DNA of 64,000 nucleotides from JAHFUA01 sp963808725 (GCA_963808725.1 CAWEGO010000001.1:620001-684000), one strand, 5' to 3'. Shown: positions 32,113 to 40,892, counted from the stretch's first letter. Program-made: numbers and translations. The notes: generated by a model not told the origin, from the sequence alone.

Positions 32113-33357
32113 TCACATCAGTTTCCTTCTCACCAGATCCAGCGCCTGCCTCATCGCCCACCGGCGCACGCGCTCGCGGTCGCCGATGAACTTGCGCTCC
32201 ACCACCTCAGTTTCTTTGCCGTCGGCGAGGGCATGGAAAACCAGGCCGACCGGTTTCTCCTCGGTGCCGCCGGTCGGGCCGGCGATGCCGGTCACGCCCA
32301 CGCCGAACGTAGAATTCGAGCGGCGCCGGATGCCCTCGGCCAGCGCCGCCGCGACTTCCTTGCTGACGGCGCCGTGCTTCTCGATCAGCGATGCCGGCAC
32401 ATCCGCCATCGCCGTCTTCAGCTCGTTCGAATACACGACGGCGCCGCCGAGGAAGTAGCGCGAGCTCCCGCTGATCGAAGTCAGGTGTTCGGCGATCATG
32501 CCGCCGGTGCAGGATTCGGCGACGGCGATGGTGGCGCCGCGCATCTCGAGGAAATAGGCGACGATTTGTTCCAGCGATTCACCGCGCGTAGAAAAGACCG
32601 TATCGCCGAGTTCGTCCTCGATCTCGCCGGCGAGCGCATCCACGCGTTGCTGCGCCGCGGCCAGCGAATCCGCGCGCGACCGCAAGTGGAGCTGGATCTC
32701 GCCCGCATCCGCCAGGATGGTGGTCTGCACGTCGGCGTACTGCTTGTAGATGGGCGCGATGCGCGCGTCGCAGGTGGATTCCGGCACCATCGCCACCTTG
32801 ATGACGCGGGTTGCGATAAACGCCGGCGGCAGCGCGGCCCGCAGCCGCTCCAGCACCTGCTTCTCGAACATCAACTTCAGTTCCCAGGGTGGGCCGGGCA
32901 GCAGCAGAATGATCTTCTTCCTGCCTTCATAGTTGCCTTCGATCCACTGGCCGGGCGCGGTGCCTTTTTCATTGGGCAGGACGGCAGCTCCGGCGATTAC
33001 GTCGCACTGGCGCTCGTTGTTCTCCGGCATCTTGCGGCGTAGCGCGGCGAAGCGCGCGTAGAGCGCCGCCACAAGATCGGGATCGCGCCGCAGGTCGAGG
33101 TGCAGCGCGGCGGCCACGGCCTCACGCGTCAGGTCGTCCTCGGTCGGCCCCAGTCCGCCCATGAAGATGAGGAGATCAGCGCGGCCGAGCGCCGTCTTTG
33201 CCACTTGCACGAGGTGCGCCCGCGTGTCGCCGACGATGGTCTTGAACGCGACCTCGACCCCGAGCTGGTTCAAGTGCTCGGTGAGGTAAAGGGAATTGGT
33301 GTCCTGGCGGAAGGGAGTCAGCAGCTCCGAGCCAATGGCGATGATCTCGGCGTCCAC
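32113..33357 (-). CDS. cinA: CinA-family nicotinamide-nucleotide amidohydrolase / ADP-ribose pyrophosphatase
   Basis: 414 residues from GTG 33357 (VDAEIIAIGSELLTPFRQDT). N-terminal molybdopterin-binding-like COG1058 domain (IFMGGLGPTEDDLTREAVAA, LLPGPPWELKLMFE). C-terminal PncC amidase domain with the catalytic Ser-Cys region IAVAESCTGGMIAEHLTSIS and GVGVTGIAGPTGGTEEKPVG. Acts in pyridine-nucleotide salvage by deamidating NMN. The start has no clear ribosome-binding site; the frame is open upstream but only through repeat-rich sequence. Confidence 0.93.
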   Translation of the reverse strand: MDAEIIAIGSELLTPFRQDTNSLYLTEHLNQLGVEVAFKTIVGDTRAHLVQVAKTALGRADLLIFMGGLGPTEDDLTREAVAAALHLDLRRDPDLVAALYARFAALRRKMPENNERQCDVIAGAAVLPNEKGTAPGQWIEGNYEGRKKIILLLPGPPWELKLMFEKQVLERLRAALPPAFIATRVIKVAMVPESTCDARIAPIYKQYADVQTTILADAGEIQLHLRSRADSLAAAQQRVDALAGEIEDELGDTVFSTRGESLEQIVAYFLEMRGATIAVAESCTGGMIAEHLTSISGSSRYFLGGAVVYSNELKTAMADVPASLIEKHGAVSKEVAAALAEGIRRRSNSTFGVGVTGIAGPTGGTEEKPVGLVFHALADGKETEVVERKFIGDRERVRRWAMRQALDLVRRKLM

Positions 33358-33375
33358 GCTAGCAGTGTAAAACAA

Positions 33376-33634
33376 AGATAACCGCAGAGGACGCGGAGGC
33401 AGAAAAGCTCTGCGTGTCAATGAAATGTCATTCTTCCGCTCGAGCGAAGCGAGACGGGAGAATCTGACGTTAACGGCGGCGCAACCGAAAGAGGTGGTGC
33501 CTGCTTGCTCGTCAGGATTCCTCCGCTCGCCTTCGGCTCGCGAAGGATGACACCAACGCCTATACCTTCTCTGAAGGCGTTCCAAAAGCTAACAGCTAAA
33601 AGCCAAGTGCTAAAAGCCAAGAGCTGACTGCTAA
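33376..33634. repeat. Composite intergenic repeat block
   Basis: Three word families in a row between cinA and the NHL gene. First ACCGCAGAGGACGCGGAGG with inverted AGCTCTGCG (33380-33413). Then TGTCATTCTTCCGCTCGAGC facing GGATTCCTCCGCTCGCCTTC and GGATGACA (33426-33551). Last AAAAGCCAAGNGCT words (33582-33634). No gene was seen. The last copies reach the stop codon of the NHL gene. Confidence 0.7.
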
Positions 33635-34686
33635 TCCAGCAATGCCTTTCCCTGAATCCCCCACGACAGATGATGGACGGCGCTCTGGGTGGCGAGGATG
33701 ACGGAGCGTCCCGGCGCGAAGGCCAGCCCGACCAGGCCCTGTCCGGAGACGACCAGTGAGGCTTTGCCGTCCGGGGTGATGCGCACGATGCCGCGCTTGC
33801 CGCCCAGCGACGCCGCCACGTAGAGGTTGCCCTCCGCGTCGAAGGCCAGTCCCTGCGGGCGTCCCAGGCCCCGATAGAAGACCGAAACCGTGCCGTGGGC
33901 GTCGACGGAGTACACAACGTCGTAGCTGGAAGTCGTGGGGCCGGCGACGTGCAGCACTCCCGCCGGGCTGAACGCGAGATGATACGCCGACACGCTGGGT
34001 TCCAGCGTCGCGTAAACGTAGGTCTGGCGGTCGCGGCTGATCTTGAAGATGGTTCCGGTACGGTCGCCGACGTAGAGGTTCTCCTCGCGATCGAAGGCGA
34101 TGCCGGTAGCGACGCCCATCCCCTCGGCGTAGGAAGACATGGTGCCGTTGGGCGCCACTTTGTACACGGTGCCGTCGTGCCGCGAGGACACGTAGAGCTG
34201 GCCGGCGCGGTCGAAGGCGATGGCGGTGGCGTTCATCATGTCGGAGAGGAACGGCTTCACCTGGTAGTTAGTGTCGATCTTGTAGATGGAAACCGGGACC
34301 TTCTGTCCGCGGTTGCCGGAAAACGTGACGTAGATGTTGCCTTCCGGGTCCAGCGCGGGATTCGCCACCGGGTGCAGGTTCTCGGCGATGGGCGCCGCTA
34401 CCCGAACCTCGTGCCCGTTCGAGACTGAACCGTTGGTCGAGACCACGACCGGGCCGGTGACGGCGCCATCGGGTACGCGGGCGATCACAAAATCGTCGGC
34501 GGCGATGACCACCGCGCCTTCCACCTCGCCGAACTGCACGCGCGGGCGGCGCAGCTCGGGCGGCTTGAGACCGCTGCCGATGATTCGCACCTCGCCGCCA
34601 GGCAGAGCCGCGGCCGGCACCACCGCCTCGATGTGGGGCTTACCGTTGACGTTCTTCTTTCCCAACAAGCGATCCGAGATTCCCAT
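33631..34686 (-). CDS. IPT/TIG plus NHL beta-propeller protein
   Basis: 351 residues, no signal peptide. N-terminal IPT/TIG-like immunoglobulin fold (VVPAAALPGGEVRIIGSGLK, GAVTGPVVVSTNGSVSNGHE, about 22-95). Then a beta-propeller of NHL/SMP-30-like blades with the recurring A-F-D-x-x-G-N-L-Y-V pattern: PALDPEGNIYVTF, AFDRAGQLYVSS, AFDREENLYVGD, AFSPAGVLHVAG, AFDAEGNLYVAA, AFAPGRSVILAT. Probably a binding or scaffold protein; no catalytic residues recognised. Downstream of pgpA on the same strand. Confidence 0.8.
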   Translation of the reverse strand: MGISDRLLGKKNVNGKPHIEAVVPAAALPGGEVRIIGSGLKPPELRRPRVQFGEVEGAVVIAADDFVIARVPDGAVTGPVVVSTNGSVSNGHEVRVAAPIAENLHPVANPALDPEGNIYVTFSGNRGQKVPVSIYKIDTNYQVKPFLSDMMNATAIAFDRAGQLYVSSRHDGTVYKVAPNGTMSSYAEGMGVATGIAFDREENLYVGDRTGTIFKISRDRQTYVYATLEPSVSAYHLAFSPAGVLHVAGPTTSSYDVVYSVDAHGTVSVFYRGLGRPQGLAFDAEGNLYVAASLGGKRGIVRITPDGKASLVVSGQGLVGLAFAPGRSVILATQSAVHHLSWGIQGKALLD

Positions 34687-34726
34687 ATCGAGCTACTCTA
34701 AATGCGCGGCCGGTACCCGCGTGGAC

Positions 34727-35194
34727 TCAGCCCAGGACGCGCCAATATACCAGCGCCTGGGCAATCGCCAGCGCATACAGGCCGGCGCCCACGTCGTCGA
34801 GCACGATGCCGGCCCCGCCCTCGATCCTTTCCAGGCGGCGCAGCGGCGGCGGCTTCCAAATGTCGAAAACCCGGAAAAGTATAAAGCTGAGAATCACCGA
34901 TTGCCAGTGCAGAGGAACGGCGAGCAGCGCGATCAACTGCCCAGCTACCTCGTCGATCACCACGTGTGAGGGGTCCTCTTGCTCGCACTCGCGCGCCACG
35001 ATCCCCGCCGCCGGGATCCCGATGATGAGAACCGCGCACACCAGGACGGTGGCGGCGATCCATTGCAAGCGCACGGGGATGAGGAAGTGTGCAAAGCCCC
35101 ACCATGCGGCGGCGGTGATGGCCGACGCCCAGGTCCCGGAGCCCGGACGCCAGAACCCCACTCCCACCAGCGTTCCCACCGCCCATGCCCACAT
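34727..35194 (-). CDS. pgpA: Phosphatidylglycerophosphatase A
   Basis: 155-residue membrane enzyme that dephosphorylates phosphatidylglycerol phosphate. Family signatures: GVGFWRPGSGTWAS at the N terminus, HVVIDEVAGQLIALL (the acidic motif) and FRVFDIWKPPPLRRLE with GGAGIVLDDVGAGLYA near the C terminus. Four hydrophobic helices. GGAGCG precedes ATG 35194. The frame is open upstream into the yacG gene but contains no usable start there. Confidence 0.93.
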   Translation of the reverse strand: MWAWAVGTLVGVGFWRPGSGTWASAITAAAWWGFAHFLIPVRLQWIAATVLVCAVLIIGIPAAGIVARECEQEDPSHVVIDEVAGQLIALLAVPLHWQSVILSFILFRVFDIWKPPPLRRLERIEGGAGIVLDDVGAGLYALAIAQALVYWRVLG

Positions 35195-35234
35195 GGTGCG
35201 CTCCGGGCGGCCGGTCTCGTCTAGGCTCGGATCG

Positions 35235-35477
35235 TCAGTGCCGTTGGTGATCGGGTTTTCCGGAATCGGCGCCTCCCTCGGGCTTCTCGCCGTGATGTTG
35301 CTCCAGTTCGCCGGGATCGAAGATCGGGGTTGAGACCACGTATCCGTCGCTTGCCCACTTGCCCAGGTCGATCAGCCGGCAGCGCTCCGAACAGAAGGGA
35401 AACTCGGCGTCCGAGCGCAGCACAAGCTTCTTGCAGGTGGGACAGCGCAGGCTGAGGACGTGTTTACGCTTCGCCAT
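35235..35477 (-). CDS. yacG: YacG-like zinc-finger protein (putative DNA gyrase inhibitor)
   Basis: 80 residues. The CPTC...CSERC zinc-binding pattern (LRCPTCKKLVLRSDAEFPFC, SERCRLIDLGKWASDGYVV) matches YacG, which binds GyrB and blocks DNA binding in E. coli. The N terminus is extended by MAKRKHVLSL and the C-terminal tail is longer and acidic/His-rich. Gyrase inhibition is inferred from the family only. Upstream of pgpA on the minus strand. Confidence 0.85.
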   Translation of the reverse strand: MAKRKHVLSLRCPTCKKLVLRSDAEFPFCSERCRLIDLGKWASDGYVVSTPIFDPGELEQHHGEKPEGGADSGKPDHQRH

Positions 35478-35483
35478 GGAAGA

Positions 35484-35597
35484 TCAGTTGTCAGTTGTCA
35501 GTTGCCAGCAGGAACCCTGTATTTCTGCAGATCGCTCGATGACGAATAGTTTACTGGTTCGTAACTGAAAACTGACAACTGGCAACTGACAACTGGC
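35484..35597. repeat. CAGTTGTCAGTTGCCAG word inverted repeat
   Basis: TCAGTTGTCAGTTGTCAGTT with GCCAGC (35484-35509) faces AACTGAAAACTGACAACTGG with CAACTGACAACTGGC (35563-35597) around a 53-nt centre. The block fills the gap between rimO and yacG and touches the rimO stop. Related words occur at 54978-54995 and 55243-55262. Confidence 0.8.
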
Positions 35598-35598
35598 T

Positions 35599-37056
35599 TC
35601 ACTTCACCAGTTTTACCACCAGGTCGTAGTCGTGAGCCTCGATCACCTCGCAGCGGTGGAACTCGCCGGGCCGCACCTCGGCGTGGTCGCCAAAATCGTT
35701 GACGAAAACCTTGCCGTCGATCTCCGGGGCGTGCATTTGGGTGCGGCCTTCCCACAGCAGCTCGGTTTCCGGCGACGCTCCCTCGAGCAGTACGTCAAAT
35801 CTACGGCCGACCAGCGCTTTCTTCTTGCGCCGGCTGATCTGCTTTTGGATCTGCATCAGCTTGCGACGCCGGCTCTCGGCCTCTGCCTGTGGCAGCTTGC
35901 CGCCGAGCACGTGGCTGGCGGCGCCCGCCTCGTCGGAATAGCCGAAGACGCCCATCCAGTCGAACTCGGCGGCGCGCACGAACTCACAAAGTTCGTCGAA
36001 ATCGCGCTCCGTCTCACCGGGGAAGCCGGCGATGAATGATGTCCGCAGCGTCAGGCCAGGGATGATGCGGCGCATCTTCGCGATGGAGCGCAGGAAGACC
36101 TCATGCCCGCCGCCGCGCTTCATGCGCTTCAGCACGGCGGCCGACGCGTGCTGCAAGGGAACATCGATGTAGGAGCAGATTTTGTCGTAGCGGGCGATGG
36201 TCTTCAGCAGCCGCTCGGTGATCTTGTTGGGATAGGCGTAGAGGAAGCGTATCCAGCGTAGCTCTTCGATGAGCGCCAGCCTTTCGAGCAGCAGCGGCAG
36301 GGCGTCCTTCAGGCCGAGATCTTCGCCGTAGCAGGTGGTGTCCTGGCCGATGAGGGTGATCTCGCGCACGCCGCTTAGCGCCAGCCGCTCCGCCTCGGCC
36401 ACTACCGACTCGAAACGCCGCGAGCGGAACCTGCCCCGCAGTTGCGGGATGATGCAGAACGAGCAGGGATGGTCACAGCCCTCGGCGATCTTGATGTACG
36501 CCGACCAGCGCGGCGTCGCCAGCAGGCGCGGCGTGTTCTCGTCGTAGAGGTAGTTGGGAAGATCGGCGATGGCGCCGTCCCACTCCCCGCGCTCGAATCG
36601 TCCTTTGGCCGCGCGTGCCGTCGCTTCCGGCCGGCTCGGCAGAACGACGAACGGCGAGTTCCCGTTAGACGGCGCGGTCGGCGCGATGCCCGCAGCCGCA
36701 AGGATGCTCTCCAGTTCGCCCGTACCAACTACCGCGTCCACTTCCGGGATGTTCTTCTGGATCTCGTTGCGGAAGCGCTCCACCAGGCAACCGGCGACCA
36801 CCAGTTTCCTGGCGCGGCCGGCGGCCTTGTACCCGGCCATCTCCAGGATGGTGTTGACCGATTCCTGCTGCGCGGTGTCGATGAATGAGCAGGTATTGAC
36901 GACAATGACGTCGGCATCTTCCGGGCGCGGCGTGATTTCGGCGCCGGCGCGCGCCACGAGCCCCATCATTACCTCGCTGTCCACCAGGTTCTTGGGACAG
37001 CCCAGGCTGACAAAGCCGACCTTCACGGGTGTTGCACTGGGAATACGATCAGACAT
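35599..37056 (-). CDS. rimO: Ribosomal protein uS12 methylthiotransferase RimO
   Basis: 485-residue radical-SAM enzyme adding a methylthio group to an aspartate of ribosomal protein uS12. N-terminal UPF0004 domain with C20, C56 and C90 (VSLGCPKNLVDSE, NTCSFID, VAGCLVERF) for the auxiliary cluster. The radical-SAM motif is C194-x3-C198-x2-C201 (CDHPCSFC). C-terminal TRAM domain (VLLEGASPETELLWEGRTQM). GCPKNLVDSE and the RTSFIAGFPGETERDF segment favour RimO over MiaB. Length is slightly above typical because of a ~30-residue insertion around 125-160. Confidence 0.96.
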   Translation of the reverse strand: MSDRIPSATPVKVGFVSLGCPKNLVDSEVMMGLVARAGAEITPRPEDADVIVVNTCSFIDTAQQESVNTILEMAGYKAAGRARKLVVAGCLVERFRNEIQKNIPEVDAVVGTGELESILAAAGIAPTAPSNGNSPFVVLPSRPEATARAAKGRFERGEWDGAIADLPNYLYDENTPRLLATPRWSAYIKIAEGCDHPCSFCIIPQLRGRFRSRRFESVVAEAERLALSGVREITLIGQDTTCYGEDLGLKDALPLLLERLALIEELRWIRFLYAYPNKITERLLKTIARYDKICSYIDVPLQHASAAVLKRMKRGGGHEVFLRSIAKMRRIIPGLTLRTSFIAGFPGETERDFDELCEFVRAAEFDWMGVFGYSDEAGAASHVLGGKLPQAEAESRRRKLMQIQKQISRRKKKALVGRRFDVLLEGASPETELLWEGRTQMHAPEIDGKVFVNDFGDHAEVRPGEFHRCEVIEAHDYDLVVKLVK

Positions 37057-37078
37057 GCCGCTATCCGATTTTAAATTA

Positions 37079-37150
37079 AAACCGCCGAGGACGCAGGGGA
37101 CGCCGAGGAATGAAAAAGCCTCTGCGTACTCTGCGGCCTCGGCGGTTTTC
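37079..37150. repeat. ACCGCCGAGGACGC word inverted repeat
   Basis: AACCGCCGAGGACGC (37080-37094) and the nearby GACGCCGAGG face the inverse GGCCTCGGCGGTTTT (37137-37151). The block lies between rimO and the transglutaminase gene, directly after the stop of the latter, and may act as a terminator. Confidence 0.75.
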
Positions 37151-37152
37151 AG

Positions 37153-39288
37153 TTAAGACCTTCGGATTTCCTCGTAGATTTCCGGCAGCGCCTGCGCGTC
37201 CTGAGCGGAATTGCCAAAGCGAGCGCGCTCGTAGTGATCGGTGAAGGTCTCGACCGGTCCGCGGAGATTCGGATCGCGAATCGTCCCTACGAACTCCTTG
37301 GGCGTATGCTCGGGCAGCTTGCGCCAGCCGCGGCGGCCGAGCGAGCGGAGCATGCGCCCGTACCAGATGCTGGCGGCGGCTTGTGGCGCGCTCGCCGGAT
37401 CGCGCACCAGACGCCGTACCTGCACCATTCGCCGCAGCCCGCCGACATTCAGCAGCAGGATTACAAGCGCAATCACTGCCAGCGCCATCCCTGCAATCCG
37501 CCCCGGCGAGCGTTCTGCCTGCGCCTGCACATGCCGCGCCCGCTCCAGCAGTGCCGCATAGCGATGTCGCATCCACAGGCTGGCGCCATCGAACCATCGC
37601 CGGCTGCGGACCGCCACGTCGTTCGAGAGCGACATCTGGTGGGCGAAGTCATAATTGATCACCCACTCCCGCCAGAACTCACGCAGCGCGTCCACATAAA
37701 GGCCGGCGCGGCTCCATGTGCCGAAGGACGCCGCGGCTCCCGCGGGCGTGGGATCGAAGGTGATCCAGCCATAGCGCGGGAAATAGGCTTCCACCCAGGA
37801 ATGCGCATCGCGTCCCCGGACAATGTAGCTGCCGGTCACGGAATTGAATTCTCCGCCGCGGAAGCCGTTCACCACGCGCGCCGGAATTCCCATGGTTCTC
37901 AGCATGAGCGCCATGGACGAGGCGAAATACTCACAGTGCCCGGCCTTGCGCTCGAACAGAAAATAGGCCACGGGATCGCGCTGCGGCACGCTGGGCAGTT
38001 GCAACGTGTATCTGTATTGCTTCTGCAGGTAGTCCTCGATGGCCACGGCCTTGTCATACGCTGTAGGCGCGCGTGCGGTGATGTCTCGGGCCAGTTGCGG
38101 CAACCGCGGGTCGAGAGGCGGCAATTGCAGATACTGGATGGCAATCTTGGGCGGGACCTCCGCGGTGGCGTGGCGTAGCTCGTCCGGCGAGGGCTGGCTG
38201 ATATCAGATACCGCGCGGTAGGAGCCGATGGCATGTTCGCGATCGCCGTTCGACACTGCGCCGCCTTCGTCCACCGCGATCATGCTGTAGTTGCCGGAAA
38301 GCGAGCGCGGCCGGGGCGCGAGGAAAAAGACGCTGGCGCCGATCGGCTCCATGAGCACGCGATAGCGCACCAGGTGGGGCGGGAGGGCGGCCACCGCGGC
38401 GGCGCGGGTCGCGCTCAGGTCATAGTTGCCGTCGGGATTGCTGAGCGCCGTCGCCTGCTGCTGCAGGTTTGACCAGCGGATGCCATCGAACGCCCGCAGC
38501 GCCACGCCGCGCCACTTCAGGTCGTACCCGCCGCGGGTGTCGCCATCAATCTGGATGTGCATCACCACCGTGTCCGACTGCTGGATCTGGCCGATCTCGC
38601 CTAGCCGCACGTCGTCGCTGAAGCCGCTGACCAGGGCGTTGTGCGGCGCGTAGGCAGTCAGATACCTCGTGGAAAGCCGAGGCATGATGAAAAAGATCAG
38701 CGATGAGCCCACCGCTGTTCCCAGCGTCAGCGCCAGGGCCGTGGTGGAAAGCGATCTGGTCAGCCGCCGCGTGATGGCAGGCGGGGTGCGGGAGGCCGAC
38801 ACGCGCGCGGAAGAGCGTCTCATTTCCATGCTGATGAAGGTCGAGGCCGCCAGCAGCAGGAACACGCAAAACGCGGCGAGGAAGACCGCATCCACCGTGA
38901 GCACCGCCGCCGCCAGCACCGACAGGAAGGAAATGATGGCCAGATAAACATGGTCTCGGTCGCGCTGCACCGAGAACATCTTTACCACCATGATGAACAG
39001 CACCAGATGGACGGTGGCGGAAACGAAACTGCCGGAGAGCAGGAACAGGTCGCAGACATAGAAGACTACGTACACCAGCGTGAGGTACGACGCCCAGCGC
39101 TCGGGCAGTTGCAGCGTGCGTCCGCGGAGCAGCAAGTATCCGCGATAGACCATGGCGAGCGAGACCAGGAGCAGGGCCGGCGCGTCCAGCCTTCCGGTGC
39201 TGGCCAGGGTCACGAACCCGGTCACGATCAGCAGGTAGAGCGACACCTCAAAGTATCGGGTGATCGGGTGATCGGGTGATCGGGACAT
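37153..39288 (-). CDS. Membrane transglutaminase-like protein (DUF3488 / transglutaminase core / DUF4129)
   Basis: 711 residues. About six membrane helices in the first 200 residues (DUF3488-like), then a periplasmic region with a transglutaminase-like protease fold. The catalytic triad appears as C452 (KAGHCEYFASSMALML), H496 (RDAHSWVEAYFP) and D512 (GWITFDPTP). A last membrane helix near 600-618 is followed by a DUF4129-like tail (LRSLGRRGWRKLPEHTPKEF). The first 12 residues (MSRSPDHPITRY) are translated from a dispersed repeat, so the original start may be GTG at 39246. Usually found beside MoxR/DUF58 genes, which are absent here. Confidence 0.88.
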   Translation of the reverse strand: MSRSPDHPITRYFEVSLYLLIVTGFVTLASTGRLDAPALLLVSLAMVYRGYLLLRGRTLQLPERWASYLTLVYVVFYVCDLFLLSGSFVSATVHLVLFIMVVKMFSVQRDRDHVYLAIISFLSVLAAAVLTVDAVFLAAFCVFLLLAASTFISMEMRRSSARVSASRTPPAITRRLTRSLSTTALALTLGTAVGSSLIFFIMPRLSTRYLTAYAPHNALVSGFSDDVRLGEIGQIQQSDTVVMHIQIDGDTRGGYDLKWRGVALRAFDGIRWSNLQQQATALSNPDGNYDLSATRAAAVAALPPHLVRYRVLMEPIGASVFFLAPRPRSLSGNYSMIAVDEGGAVSNGDREHAIGSYRAVSDISQPSPDELRHATAEVPPKIAIQYLQLPPLDPRLPQLARDITARAPTAYDKAVAIEDYLQKQYRYTLQLPSVPQRDPVAYFLFERKAGHCEYFASSMALMLRTMGIPARVVNGFRGGEFNSVTGSYIVRGRDAHSWVEAYFPRYGWITFDPTPAGAAASFGTWSRAGLYVDALREFWREWVINYDFAHQMSLSNDVAVRSRRWFDGASLWMRHRYAALLERARHVQAQAERSPGRIAGMALAVIALVILLLNVGGLRRMVQVRRLVRDPASAPQAAASIWYGRMLRSLGRRGWRKLPEHTPKEFVGTIRDPNLRGPVETFTDHYERARFGNSAQDAQALPEIYEEIRRS

Positions 39289-39354
39289 TGTTGCTCATCA
39301 TTTGCCGTCGTGGGCGTCCTGTCAATCACCCGATGACCCGATGTCCCGATGATA
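39254..39354. repeat. ATCGGGTGATCGGGTG word inverted repeat overlapping the transglutaminase start
   Basis: TATCGGGTGATCGGGTGATC and the following GGGTGATCGGGACATTG (39254-39290) face CAATCACCCGATGACCCGAT and GTCCCGATGATA (39323-39354). The left arm is coding (start of the transglutaminase). The right arm abuts the ffs promoter. Same word family as the four-helix-bundle unit at 23605-24057. Confidence 0.85.
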
Positions 39355-39366
39355 AAATGCTTTCTT

Positions 39367-39470
39367 GGCGCCGGGTCCCGCGCAACCCAATCCCGCCAAC
39401 CCCGCCAGGTCCGGAAGGAAGCAACGGTAACGGGTCGTTGGGTGTGCAGCGGGGTGCTCGGCGCCTTTTT
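39367..39470 (+). ncRNA. ffs: Small signal recognition particle RNA
   Basis: About 99 nt hairpin RNA plus terminator. The conserved SRP core AGGTCCGGAAGGAAGCAACG (39407-39426), followed by GTAACGG, is unmistakable: GGAAG tetraloop-like region and internal loops for Ffh binding. The ends pair (GGCGCCGGGTCCC with GGTGCTCGGCGCC), followed by TTTTTCT as terminator. A TGATAAAAT -10-like element at 39350-39358 lies about 10 nt upstream of the 5' end. Pairs functionally with Ffh (not in window) and FtsY (26017-26967). Confidence 0.95.
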
Positions 39471-39471
39471 C

Positions 39472-39640
39472 TGTCATCCTTCGCGAGGCGAAGCCGAGCG
39501 GAGGATCTGGGCATGCGGTGCGTGCCGCCAAACTAGCGGTGCTAAGCAGTGTCGTCAGATTCTCCCGCCTCCCTTCGATCGGCGGAAGAATGACAAGCTT
39601 TATTGGGATGAAGAGCTAAGGCCAGGAGCCAAGAACTGCT
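39472..39640. repeat. TGTCATCCTTCGCGAGGC inverted repeat after ffs, plus AGCCAAGA words
   Basis: TGTCATCCTTCGCGAGGCGA (39473-39492) faces CGATCGGCGGAAGAATGACA at 39577-39596; internal GGAGGATCTGG and CAGATTCTCCCGCC also face each other. AGAGCTAAGGCCAGGAGCCAAGA follows at 39611-39636. No gene was seen between ffs and fabH. Same family as 33426-33551. Confidence 0.65.
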
Positions 39641-39699
39641 TTCCTAGACTTTCCCCGCCTGCATAGTTCAGAATACAAATTTTGGCGAAGGAGCGTGCA

Positions 39700-40698
39700 T
39701 TGGCGAACAAGCCAGGGGCGAAGATCACGGCGCTGGGGACGTACGTCCCGCCGCGGCTGCTCACCAACGATGACCTCGAGAAAATGGTGGACACCACCCA
39801 CGAGTGGATCATGGAGCGCACCGGCATCCGCCAGCGGCACATCGTGGACAAGGGCGTGGCCAGCTCCGACCTGGCCGTAGAGGCCGCGCGCGCTGCGCTC
39901 GCGGAACGCGGCATCGAGCCCTCGGAAGTCGAGATGATCATCGTGGCCACCGTTACCCCGGACATGTTCTTTCCCGCCACCGCCTGTCTGGTGCAACACA
40001 AGCTGGGCTGTCCGGGGGCGTGGGGGTTCGACGTTTCCGCCGCCTGCTCTGCGTTTGTCTATGCATTGCAGTGCGGCAACCAGTATGTGGCGAGCGGCGC
40101 GCACAAGAAGGTGCTGGTGATCGGCTCGGACGTGATGTCCTCCATCATCGATTACACCGACCGCGCCACCTGCGTGATCTTCGGCGACGGCGCCGGCGCG
40201 GTGCTGCTCGAGCCCGCCGACGGCGATTCGCTTGGCATCATCGACTACCTGCACGAGATCGACGGCTCCGGCGCTTGCTCACTCTATATGCCGGGCGGTG
40301 GCAGCCTGCATCCCTCGACCCACGAGACCGTCGACAAGAAAATGCACTACGTCCACCAGGACGGCCAGGCGGTATTCAAGTATGCGGTGCGCAAGATGTC
40401 GGAGGTTTGCGAGAAGCTGCTGGCCCGCAACGGCCTCACCGGCCAAGATGTGGACGCGTTCATCCCCCACCAGGCCAACCGGCGGATCATTACCGCTACC
40501 GGCGATCGCCTGAAGCTGCGCCCTGAGAGCGTCATCATCAACATCGACGAATACGGCAACACCACCGCCGGCACCATCCCGCTGGCCATGGAGACCGCGC
40601 GCCAAAAGGGCATCCTGCGAAAAGGCTCGACGGTGATGCTCGCCGCCGTGGGCGCTGGATTCACGGTGGGGGCGACGCTGCTGAAGTGGGCGTATTAG
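39700..40698 (+). CDS. fabH: Beta-ketoacyl-ACP synthase III
   Basis: 332 residues from TTG 39700, which has GAAGGAG upstream (an earlier in-frame TTG at 39682 has none). Condenses acetyl-CoA with malonyl-ACP to start fatty-acid synthesis. Catalytic triad C116 (DVSAACSAFVYAL), H257 (FIPHQANRRI) and N287 (YGNTTAGTIP); GVASSDLAVEAARAAL and DGAGAVLLEP are also typical. Monocistronic; a 150-bp repeat follows. Confidence 0.96.
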   Translation: MANKPGAKITALGTYVPPRLLTNDDLEKMVDTTHEWIMERTGIRQRHIVDKGVASSDLAVEAARAALAERGIEPSEVEMIIVATVTPDMFFPATACLVQHKLGCPGAWGFDVSAACSAFVYALQCGNQYVASGAHKKVLVIGSDVMSSIIDYTDRATCVIFGDGAGAVLLEPADGDSLGIIDYLHEIDGSGACSLYMPGGGSLHPSTHETVDKKMHYVHQDGQAVFKYAVRKMSEVCEKLLARNGLTGQDVDAFIPHQANRRIITATGDRLKLRPESVIINIDEYGNTTAGTIPLAMETARQKGILRKGSTVMLAAVGAGFTVGATLLKWAY

Positions 40699-40726
40699 AA
40701 CGTTGTTCGGGGACGGTTATCGCATT

Positions 40727-40876
40727 GTCATCCTGAGCGAGCGCGCCCGGCCCTTCGACTTCGCCCAAGGTAGATTTTGGCGCGCGAGTCGAAGGACCCC
40801 TATTGCACGATGATCGTTGAGGTAGGGGTGCTTCGACTCGTGCGGGCAAAGTCGGCCCGCACTCGCTCAGCATGAC
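40727..40876. repeat. ~150-bp composite inverted repeat, copy 1
   Basis: Left arm TGTCATCCTGAGCGAGCGCG ... GGCGCGCGAGTCGAAGGACC CC; right arm GGTAGGGGTGCTTCGACTCG TGCGGGC ... CCGCACTCGCTCAGCATGAC A. The arms are imperfect inverses. A near-identical copy is at 59270-59423, and a third is split by IS21 (9610-9621 and 12215 onward). It sits between fabH and the thioesterase gene. Confidence 0.85.
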
Positions 40877-40892
40877 ACTCCACGAGTGAAAC

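Noticed and set aside
39254..39354. Possible CRISPR-like array (regular GATCGGGT repeats)
   Set aside because: The words are 8-9 bp tandem with no unique spacers, and they are inverted around a centre; no cas genes nearby.
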